From positions 372,001 through 436,000 of the forward strand of contig CADCSX010000001.1 in NCBI GenBank assembly GCA_902805475.1: a DNA stretch of 64,000 nucleotides. Direction: 5' to 3'. The notes beneath the pieces are model-generated. The model saw only the letters and a list, made by a program, of their open reading frames with translations, searched no databases and was not told where the DNA came from. Source of the DNA: Entonaema liquescens (lineage: Eukaryota > Ascomycota > Sordariomycetes > Xylariales > Xylariaceae). A program made the translations under genes and the position numbers. Below, piece after piece: positions 54,497 through 64,000 of this stretch. Positions within the stretch are counted from its first letter, which is position 1, and each line of letters opens with the position of its first letter.

Positions 54497-57400
54497 ATGT
54501 CGTCCGCCTCGAGACAATCGTACCAACGGCTCGACCGTCGTATAAACAGTTTAAAGAATGACGAAAGACGGAGTCGTGCCGATTCTTTAGCCAGGCAATT
54601 AGCTGTGAGCCATGACGATGCCTATACTTATGCCCTTCGGGTCGCCTACCTCCATTATCTCCTCCAACCCAAGGCCAAACGAAAACAATGGGTTCCCGCA
54701 CCGAAGGCACCCACGCGGACTCATACGTCCAACATCGCTGATTTGGTTAAGGAATTTGTTCCGGGGAACTCTAGCGGTGTCAAACTTCCCCATGGATTTC
54801 GAAGTCCGCTAGAGAAGAGGCTAGAGCGCGTTATAATGGGTGCTGAAAAATTGCCTGGCTTTAACGACGCTGCCGTAAAAAAGACGTTTGCGCAGGCCTA
54901 CACGGCCTTTACCGAGCAGGCTTTTCGGAAAAATGTAGACAAGGAGCGCAAGGTCGAGCCGTTGGTGCTGATTTTCTATTCAGCTGCTACTAAGGCATGT
55001 AGTCTTGGTCACGAGCCGGGCGATGACTCCTGGAAGCTTCTTGTCGATAGGCATCTCGCCCTTTTCGTGAGACTTCTATTTAATATCCTGCGCGATCAAG
55101 GGCACGAGCGCGATAAATCGGAACTTATGAACAGGTTAAGCACCCTTGAAAAGAAGCTATTGACCAACGACCAGAACCTCTTCATTGACACGGGCCAGAA
55201 TTCCGGGAATACGATTGAAGTGGTAGTGCCACTTAGCTACGATATTAAGGACATGCCTATGGTCCAATCCGTTGCTAAAATTTTTGGTCTCTCCCATTCC
55301 GACGTCCAAGTCCATATTGACGCTCAGCGACAAAATTGGACCGAAGAGGCTGCCCTCCGAGATCTCAAGGCATACCAACATCGCCTGAACTCTAACATGA
55401 GCGGCGCCCTAGGGAGCCAGGATTTCAACAGCGATGAGGCGTATCAAGAGTGGAAGAAGGCGGAGGCGCCCTTCCTGTCGCAAATGATGATGGAAATCTT
55501 AACGGCTCGCCCAGAGCTGGCTCGAAGATCTACTGCTATCATTAGTCCCATTGATAAACCATTGCCTGGAAGCCCCTCCTCGGCACATCCAGAAGATAGA
55601 GGATACCCAGAACTAGGTATAGCGAATAGGACATCCGTATATGGTATGGACAGCATACTTAATCTTGGATCCATGTCGCTTGACGACACTAGCAGTATCA
55701 GGGCTGTCGACGACGCAAATTACACTTTTATACCTCATGAACCTCGCGAGTTCTTGAAGATTATTGCAAAATACGCTCTTGAGTTTGATGCTATGCATGA
55801 TGGAGAGACCGAAGAATCTAGTTTGTTCTCGAAACAATCGTTAGATCTCCTTACAGAGCTGTGTGTCCGCTGGCGAATTCCTCAAGTTACCCGACTGGTC
55901 GTCTTCTTAGAAGTAGCAGCCCGCAGATTCACCGATACTATGTTTACCGTAATTGATCTGGACAATGCTTTCGATTTGGTGAAAATTCCACCTCCAGAAG
56001 TCAAAAAGCCTCCTCATATATATCTCTATAATGAGACCCTGGTAACCATAGAGCGAAGCAAGTGGACCATTACAGACTACAGTGTATACCAGCAGACATT
56101 ACAAACAGTTAATGACGCTCTCCTTCGCGATCTCTACGATACTCTAATGCATTGCTACGAACCAAAACCCCCATCGGTTGGGCCAGCACTACACGTGCTA
56201 ACAAACCACGTTTTTAACGACCCCAGTTTCTCGCGAAAAGAAGAAGATGCCCAGGAGTTTTCCCGGTTACTAGAGTCGGGTTTGCAAGAACAAGCCGCAG
56301 TCGTATATCGCGAGTTTCTCGATGCGGAAATACCTCGAAGTCAAGAGGACTGGAATTTTAGTCACGTAGTTGAGCTTGGCAAATCGGTCGTGAAGCTTTG
56401 CGAAAGGATCCAGAAACGTTACAAGAAGAACCCGGAGATCCTCGGCGTGAACCCATTGACCGTGCTTGTGGAGACGATGTTTCCCAATTTTGAAGACGAT
56501 GCCCACGATTTGATAAGGAGAATCGTGCAAGTCGCGCAAGATCGGGGAGAAGAGTTAGCTCTGGAAGATGGTTTTGACCTATATAAGGAGCTAGTGGAGA
56601 TTCGACGCATTCATAGATCATCTCTTCCTAATAGGGCTTTTACATTTGATGTTGAAGAGTTACTAGTTGACTTCGTCTGGCGTTGGATCCAAAATGCAGA
56701 ATCCCGAGCGGAACAGTTTGTTGAGGAAGCCATCAAGCAAGACCCATTCCAAGTACGAGGCCACGGGCCAGGACATATTTCATTGGATTCTGAACGTCAC
56801 AGCCACTCAGTGATCGATATGTTTCAGCTATTTCACCAGACGGCCGACCAAGTTTTCAAACTGGAATGGGATAACGATGTTCATCACGCTCGATTCATGA
56901 CTGCACTATCAAAAATATTTGCCAACAGCATTGCTCGGTACTGCGAGCTCGTAGACCAGAAGTTTATAAAGGAGATGGACACGCCGAGACCAAACGAGAA
57001 AGAAGCAGCAGCAGCATCCCAGACGACACAAGGAAGGTTCATGCAATACGCTAAAGATGCTTGGAATACTAAGGAGAAAGTTGAACCGTTTCAATTTTAT
57101 CCGGAGGTATGGCTAACACCAACGGTACTATTTTAACTTAATACTAACGTACCCTTTAGTCCTTAGTGAAACTCAACAATGTCGAATGGGCCATGCAGGA
57201 GCTGGATAAGCTCGAAAAGTCAATGAATGTGGATGCGTGTGCTGACATACTTGCAAAGGTTGATGGGCCTAAGAAACAGGTCAGGAGGCCGGCCAAGTAT
57301 GTCTTTACTATCAAGATTGTCGAAGCCGAGGAAATCAAAGCATGCGATCCGAACGGGACAAGCGACCCGTATGTGGTACTTGTGGATGAGTACCAAAAGC

Positions 57401-58725
57401 GTTTACACAAAACGCGAATTGTTATGAGGTCCCTCAATCCCCGTTGGGATGAGTCGGTAGATGTAACAGTTTCCGGTCCTCTTAATATCGTAGCTACGAT
57501 CTGGGATTACGATACCTTCGGCGATCACGACTTTGTAGGCAGAACCTCGCTGAAACTTGATCCAATACATTTCAGCGACTACCTCCCAAGAGAGTTCTGG
57601 CTTGATCTTGATACTCAAGGAAGGATACTCTTAAGAGTCAGTATGGAGGGAGAACGGGACGACATCCAGTTCTACTTTGGCAAAGCATTCCGACACCTGA
57701 AGAGGACGGAGCGCGATATGGTCCGCAAAATTACAGACAAAGTAGGTTATTCTCCAATGCTGATGACACTCACACAAGCAGCTAACTGAATTCGCATAAA
57801 GCTCACGCGGCATATCAGCGCATCACTTTCTTACGAAGCCTTGCGAAACCTCCTCGGGCGCAACCTTGCTTCACAAGTCAATTCATTCTTCAAGCGATCG
57901 TCCACAATTCCGCAAATCACCAATACCGAAATCGAAAACGCGTTGCAATCTCTTTTCACCTACTTCAATGAAAACTTTGCTACCATGAAAGAGACATTGA
58001 CGGAGGCAACGATGGTTGCAGTTATGACCCGTCTATGGAAAGAAGTGCTCATGGCTATTGAGTCTCTACTCGTTCCACCGCTTTCAGACAAGCCGTCTAA
58101 CCAACGGCCGCTAAGTCAGCGCGAGCTTGATGTTGTCTATAAGTGGCTAGAACTCCTATTCGAATTCTTCAACGCGCGAGACGAGGATGGTGAAGTCCTC
58201 GGTGTCCCCGCAGAAGTCCTTAGATCGCCTAAGTATCACGAGCTCGCCTCACTTAACTTCTTCTACTTCGATTCTACTGAAAACTTGATTCGCACGTCAG
58301 AACGTATGGCTGCGGCTACCGCCCAGCGCCAGCAGCAACAGCTCCAAGGACAAATGAGCTCCAATCGCCTCTCTGCGCCCGCCTCGTTAGGTGCATCACT
58401 AAGCCCTTCCCATAGCGGCCCAGCTTTCGCGAGCATGGGAACTATCCGCAGGGGTAAGAGCATCATGATGAGCCGCAACCTTGGTACCATGCGCCGGGCC
58501 AAAGAGGAGAAACGGAAGGAGGCCCAAGCCGATCCATCTGATGACATGATTCTCCGAATTCTACGCATGCGGCCCGAGGCGGCTGGTTACCTTAAAGAGA
58601 GACATCGTCAAAAAGAGCGAATGGCTGCCGCGGCTGCTGCTGCGATGATAGTGAAGCAGAGCGTTACCCAAGGCTGGAATTCAGCTGGTGGCGGTTTCGG
58701 CCGTGGTGGTGTTCCGCGACGTTAA
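54497..58725 (+). CDS. Munc13-like protein with C2 and MHD domains (Git1-type)
   Basis: Large fungal protein related to Munc13/UNC13 secretion factors and to S. pombe Git1, which acts in glucose-cAMP signalling; probably helps tether vesicles at membranes. Three exons: 54497-57106, 57160-57741 and 57802-58725 (1,371 residues; introns 53 and 60 nt). The N-terminal region starts MSSASRQSYQRLDRRINSLK. The long helical middle holds the MHD1-like region, and the C2 domain follows (KYVFTIKIVEAEEIKACDPN, GTSDPYVVLVDEYQKR, SLNPRWDESVDVTVSG, TIWDYDTFGDHDFVGRTSLK), with Asp residues in the calcium-loop places. An MHD2-like helical region comes after the last intron (SLSYEALRNLLGRNL...). The C-terminus is Gln/Ala-rich and basic. 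The last intron was placed to remove the in-frame TGA at 57787-57789; it has a CTAAC branch sequence and keeps phase. No frame disruption. Confidence 0.92.
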
Positions 58726-59335
58726 TCTTACGTTCTACAGAATCAGGTCGAATCAGACGTCGAACAGAGACAGAAGTTGTGTGGGGTCGAAGAGCTTGGT
58801 TTTCTGAGGACGTCAGCGGTGGGACAAAGAGGGACGGGACGACAGATTAGACTGACGTATTTGGGGTCGGGGCGAGCTTATTCTTTCCCAATGGTTCTCG
58901 TCACCCTCGCTTGGTACCACGTCGAATACGTCGAATACGTCTCGGTAGTAGTATTTTGTCTTTTTTCTGCAGATGCGTGTGGAAAGTGGAAGGGCGTTAT
59001 TAGGCAACAAAGCTCAGCGGCATTGGCATTCGACTAGATACCCTCACGAAGCAAGCTTTGGAGGTTTCACGGGCGCTTGAATTGTCTTTTATTACTTCGC
59101 TTTTTTGTACTGGGAAAGCTGTAAATCCTCTAGCGGGTGTCTTCGATTTGATGCTATTATTTGTTACCTATCTATCTATTGTCATGCTCTTTTATTTTTC
59201 TCATTTCTTAGCACGCGGCTATTGCCGATGAAAATAAAAATCTAATGTAGCTAGCTAGCACAAACCCCTCCAGAATGAAGCTGTCACAGTAACACGAAAT
59301 GACGATTAATGATAAACATCTACCTATCCTACCCT

Positions 59336-59365
59336 ATCCCATCCCATCCCATCCCATCCCATCCC
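59336..59365. repeat. (ATCCC)6 microsatellite
   Basis: Six perfect copies of ATCCC, with related CTATCCTACC units just before. Confidence 0.95.
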
Positions 59366-62300
59366 ATGTATATATCACGCCGTCTAAGCGAAAAAACGTG
59401 CTGTCATACTCACGTAGGTTATGTCCACGAGACTCGGGTTCAATGCAAGTAGATATATTAAAAACATACCTACGTGGTCCGAGGTGGGTATATAGAATGA
59501 TGAATGGAAGCTTACTTGGCCCGTGATACTTGGGGAAACACCAAAAAAAAAGAAAAAAAAAAAAGAGCTTTGCTGTTCCTCTCAACTGAAAAAAAAAAAA
59601 AACCCCGACCGATCTCTAATCGCGTGTCGCTTACTGCTTCAGGAGCGCTGTCCGTGAAGATCCATCCCCATCTGTGATAATTAAGGTAGTCGACGACTCG
59701 CGCAGATCTCTACGATCGGCTAGAGCACCATGTGGTATTAGATGGGCACCATTACCATTAAACCCTATCAGGCGGTCAGCTAGGCGAGTAGAATCGCTGC
59801 GAATGGCTTCCTTCTCTTTTATTCTTCCGCCTTCTCAGCGCCCGTTCCGTTCCTTTTTTTGTTGTTGTTTCCTTGTTTCCTTGTTTCTTTTCTACTTCTA
59901 CGTGCGACGTTTGTCGGCGGCATGCGGCATGCGCATAACACAACTACGTCACTTCAGACTTCCTACTTCCTACTTCCTATCAACTAAGAATAGTAGAACA
60001 CAAGTTATATAATACGTCTGTAGAGATTTATTCCCAGACAGTGGAATTGAGGGCCAAAATGAACACCGAGATTTCTAGGATTCCGCGCGGAACCTTAACT
60101 TTCCGCTATTAGCCAAGGGAATATCTTCTTATGCCGTCGCGGTGTAGCTAGCTTGTCTGTTTGTGTGATGGTTGGGCAACCCGAGGGCTATCACATGAGC
60201 ATTTTTGAAACTTCTGGGTGGATGGGTTGGGAGGGAGCCAGTCGGCGATCTTCACCTCCTTGGTGGTTCTGCGCTGGAGCTCTTGGGTGGAAGAAAATGA
60301 TCGGGCATAGGGTTATTAAGAAATGAAATAAAATAAATAAAATAACTACTTGGGCTATTATGATAATGATTGTCGAACCCCGGAATTTCCCAAAATTCGT
60401 GTCCACCTCTCCCCGCCCTTGCTCTCCCCAGGCCCCGAGATTCGCTCGTGCGTCCTGGTGAGAGTTGGATTGGGTACCTAGTATTCCCACGCAAGGCATT
60501 TGCAGGTTAGCAGATTGGTAGATTTGGGGGGGAAGGGAGGGGATCCATGGCCGATCTTCTCAAGCTGAAACACAGATTTTTGACAGTTCAGATGAGGATG
60601 CGACGGTACCCCGTGGGCATATCTTATTCCCGGACGGTACTGATGATTCCCGGATAGCAGCAACTTCTGGTCGCTTTTGCGATGTTGGGCCAGACTACGA
60701 ACAAGCCACGACCCGTAAACATATGCACAATATTATGTTTAATCAACTTCATCGCAATCTTGATTATGACAATACGCGGAAACGTCTGGTCATTCTGCTG
60801 AGTGTGTTGGGAATAGGCAATGAAGTTAATATGTTTGAGTTAGATCCGTGCCGCGTGCGCCTCATTTATCCTGTCAAGTGCTTCCTTGGCTTTTTTTTCC
60901 CCTTCCCTTATAACAGCCTCAGTTTATGGTGACTTAGTTACATCCCATACTTAGGTAATATAGTATTCGACATAACCATGCTCGGAGGGGTTGTAATAAT
61001 CAGGTTGCAGTTCGGCGATAGGATTAACATCATCGTTAAGCTCCGTACATTTAAGATTCCGCCGCGGCCGGAAAAGCTCCCGGCTTCGTAGGATATATTA
61101 GGATGGAATCGAAAGGCTAGGCAGTGACATTTCAGTTACACTGCCGGTCCCGTCGGAACTGTCAAAATGCTGTGTGCGTATACGTAAATGACAGGCAATT
61201 TAGACTAGAGAATGACCTTTTTAGAAGTCTCGCGCGGTCTATGTATGGGCGGAGTCTTTGGATCTAGCGGTGTCGGATTGCCTGATAACCTCGCTTGGCC
61301 CGATAGGCTAGATCACAAGTGCAATATGTCAAAGCTACTATGTTAGCCCTTAAACGGCGTAATTGATGGATCTTGAGATCCTCGGTACTGGTTTGATAGT
61401 CAGTCTGTAGATCTACCGAGGAATATACGAACCCGGGTCTCGAAATGCAAATCTTACTCCTTCATTTCTAAGATAAGACAATAGTCGAGGTATCTAACCA
61501 TGATCTTAGTGCTGAGTGATTCTCGAAAGATTTGCGTTTCCAGCAATGGAGGACTAGCGAACGAGATCCACGATTCGAAACGCTAGCGTGTGTAATTTCA
61601 CCTCAACTCGTTCGCGTGCTTTGAGCGTAGCCAGCCTAGCAGCCTAGGCCTTACACGGAGCTGAGGGACCGCGGGAAGTTGACCTCTCTGCCTCTTTAGT
61701 TCACCTTGGCTCCATCCCGTGGACAATACCTTACCTCTCTAGCAGGGCGCCATTCCACGCTCAGCAAGAGATGTTCGGAACAACTAAACATAGAACCATA
61801 ACCAACGTAAAATGAAGAGAAATATCTGTAGCCTAAGTGGAAACCTTCGGCCACTCCTTTCAGCAGCTAAGCGCTTGACGGTCCCTTGGTGGGGGTTGAC
61901 ATACTATGTACGGACGACGAAGGGTCTTTTTGCTGTTCCTGTGTGAATAAGAATCGTGGCTACCGAGCGACCCATCAATTATCAGGGCTCCATTTCCCAC
62001 ATACAATACATCACAGTAGGAAAAAAAAAAAAAAAAACTAGTAATAACCAAAACAGGAGGAAACACGGGTGACAGACCGCAGTGATCCCTGGATTATCGC
62101 GTGTCCCGTTTCTCGAAGCCGGCGCTACGCTCCAATAGCCCTACGAATCCGGACCATTTGTCATCTCACTAAGAGCCGATGATCCGGGTTTCCAATATGA
62201 TTCGTTTCGAAGCCAGTGAAATCGGGGCAGTTTCGCGCATGGAACAGCATTTGATTGCCTCGTGTCTTTCGAGGCCAAGACCTGGCACAGAGCGGGCAAG

Positions 62301-63223
62301 ACCCTGGGATGATTCCCTGTTGGGTCGGGCTGGGTGCACATGCAGATGTGCAGATGTTGTGACGTCACTCGGCATGCTATCTGATGCTTTGGGGGGGTAA
62401 GGACATGAGGAGGGGGAAGCGATAGCAACCTCGATAGGGCGTTTTCCCTTAGAATTCTTAGCCGATTGCTAGGCCTGCTCGATGAAAAATGCGACTCGAG
62501 GTAATTTTAAATGAAGCATTTCGCAGGATACTGGTGACGATAAGTTGCCATAGGTAACCCCGACTGGTGAAGTGTCCACCATTCGTCCGCCCCCCCTTGC
62601 CGATCATCGCTGGGGCGAAAAGGGCAAAAAGAAAGCTAATCGAAAAGAGTCGAGCATTTGCCACATCTGAATGAGTGTGCAAGCTTCCCGGCTTTGTGCT
62701 CGTGTAAAACCACAAGCAGCATAGGACCACGGAGTCTTGTATGGTAAACAACTAAATTGCATACCGAGCAAAATAGGAAAGTATGCGCTGCTCATCAGAT
62801 TTGCAACAAATTTGTTTGTATGCCGTACAGTAGAGCGACATCGACAGGAGGGACGCACAAATGAAATTCCTTCCTAGGGTCCAGCCACTCCCGACAGATG
62901 GAGAGGGGAGATGGGCCGCGATCTCTTGACCCGTTTTGCCCATCTGCTACGCACGAAGTCCACCCGTCCACGTACCAATCCAGTGGAGACTCGGCTTGTT
63001 GTGCGTGCAGGGTATAGAGCCAATCCGCGAAGCCGTACGCAAATGTTCAGTACATTGCTACTTGGGTAGCGGATGTTGAATACGGTGTGGTGAGACAAAG
63101 CGGGAGGACAATTCCTCGACTGCCTCCAGGCGGAATTCCAAGTAGGAAATCCAGTCGGAGAAGCCAGCAGCTAAGGTACGGAGCATCCAACCCTACTCTA
63201 CTGCGTACATAATATGTAAAAAT

Positions 63224-63457
63224 GCAAGCAGCAAGTAGCAAGCAGCAAATAGCAAGCAGCATGCAGAACAACCTAGTACAGAATATGCGACTTTGGCGAG
63301 TCCAGACCAGTGGGGGAATATCTAGGTAGGTATCAAACCTGTAAAGCCCGGGGGTGACAGTGGTTGCCACGCCGGAGCCGAGCGCGAGGCTCGAAGGAGG
63401 TTTGAAGCCATAGAGGCTTTTGTGAGAGATTGATAATAATAATAATAATAATAATAA
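63224..63457. repeat. Two simple-repeat stretches
   Basis: 63224-63266 is an imperfect tandem of GCAAGCA/GCAAGTA/GCAAATA units. 63433-63457 is an (ATA)n microsatellite with about eight units. Unique DNA lies between them. Confidence 0.85.
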
Positions 63458-64000
63458 ATAAAGCTGAGATTCTAAAATAAGTGAATAAATGTTTAAAGTA
63501 GCACATGACGTCAAGTCCGCTGCCTCGCTTGAACAACTGGTAACACTTAGTACGATGCATTAGCATCACTTCAAGTTCAGGTCGAACAGGCCGGAGGGCT
63601 AGAAGGCTGGAAGGCTGGATAGGAATACGGCACGTACACGACGGGGCGCGTCAGCTCATTGCCGTATCGAGCCTCCCTGGACTCCATGGATTCTTCCCCC
63701 GAGAGACGGACTGTCTCGCATCTAGGTAAAGTTAGGGAAACCCATCTGAGTGGAACGTTGACTACCGCCCGCGGACTTTGCAAGCTTGTACCCTGTCGAG
63801 TTGATTTAAGTCTCGTGGTTGTGGAAAGGTACCTATGTAAGCTGTGGGAATAGTTGTGTTTAGTGGTTTTGGTTAGGTACACTTCTTTAAACGATGTGAA
63901 AGATTACCTTATACCCTTACCTACCTAGGTACTTAGGCGCATGGTAATGGCGTTACCCCCCACAAACGCTTTGCAACTGCCTCAGAAAATGCCAGATAGA

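Larger units (their letters stand above)
58726..64000. other. Gene-poor right end of the window
   Basis: No supported gene in 5.3 kb. Many short frames overlap on both strands, but none shows a domain, a convincing splice pattern or a consistent start. The region contains the ATCCC microsatellite (59336-59365), A-runs near 59541-59602, a poly-A run near 62021-62037, an AGCAAGCAG tandem stretch and an ATA microsatellite (63224-63457), and TAGGTACC motifs at the right end (63915-63935). A 155-codon minus-strand frame at 63047-63514 owes its Leu/Ile run to the microsatellite and is not called. Confidence 0.5.

Noticed and set aside
61400..61600. Possible tRNA-like internal boxes (for example GATTCGAAACG)
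   Set aside because: No paired A and B boxes with a foldable cloverleaf could be drawn.
63047..63514. 155-codon hydrophobic frame on the minus strand
   Set aside because: The Leu/Ile run comes from an (ATA)n microsatellite, an overlapping frame is equally open, and no family or splice context is visible.
1..64000. CRISPR arrays, bacterial operons or integrated viral genes
   Set aside because: No regularly spaced repeats, and no integrase, capsid or polymerase motifs; gene structure is eukaryotic throughout.

Overview
The window is nuclear DNA of a filamentous ascomycete (Pezizomycotina, most likely a Sordariomycete). The evidence is short introns (47-230 nt) with GT...AG ends and CTAAC/CTGAC-type branch sequences, typical fungal orthologues (Cdc6/Cdc18, FHA-kinase Chk2/Cds1, a BAR-PH-ArfGAP protein, a Munc13-like C2 protein, molybdenum cofactor sulfurase), lineage-specific fungal families (Zn2Cys6 factor, RTA1, CorA-like, F-box), and AT-rich DNA that looks like the product of RIP (repeat-induced point mutation). 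The species cannot be fixed from sequence alone. Short TACCTAGGTA-type palindromes are scattered through the intergenic DNA.

Layout. 0-3.8 kb: intergenic DNA with one TA-flanked miniature inverted-repeat element. 3.8-10.4 kb: a conserved block with a short-chain dehydrogenase, a Cdc6/Cdc18 replication licensing ATPase, and a divergently transcribed Moco sulfurase. 10.7-24.3 kb: an accessory region with two NACHT-like paralogues (one broken), a 5.2 kb block that is almost pure A+T, a CorA-like membrane protein gene with an in-frame TAG, and an F-box protein with membrane segments. 24.6-28.8 kb: 3-hydroxyanthranilate dioxygenase (NAD/kynurenine pathway), a Ctr copper transporter and a Nudix CoA-pyrophosphatase-like protein. 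29.8-42.9 kb: accessory genes (second SDR, P-loop NTPase, a large unknown protein, RTA1, a Zn2Cys6 factor, an unknown Pro/Ser-rich protein), nearly all interrupted by single-base shifts, mostly in homopolymers. 43.6-58.7 kb: conserved genes again: Chk2-type checkpoint kinase, ACAP-type ArfGAP and Munc13/Git1-like protein. 58.7-64 kb: gene-poor DNA with simple repeats.

I rebuilt exon structures by joining reading frames at splice sites. Several terminal exons fall outside the obvious long frames: exon 1 of the SDR, Cdc6, HAAO, Ctr and Chk2 genes, the 5' half of the ArfGAP gene, and the last exon of the F-box gene. The genes do not form one pathway. Cdc6 and Chk2 both act in S-phase control, and the ArfGAP and Munc13-like proteins both act in vesicle traffic, but nothing in the sequence shows co-regulation. 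No tRNA, rRNA or CRISPR was recognised.

The main points for a second look are: the clustered one-base homopolymer shifts (assembly error or recent gene decay); three in-frame TAG codons, one of which aligns with a Gln of its intact neighbour as a RIP-type CAG to TAG change would; the sharply bounded AT block with by-eye C over G strand bias; the pair of NACHT-like proteins lacking a normal Walker A motif; and the F-box protein with a Cys/His cluster and a membrane-like C-terminus.
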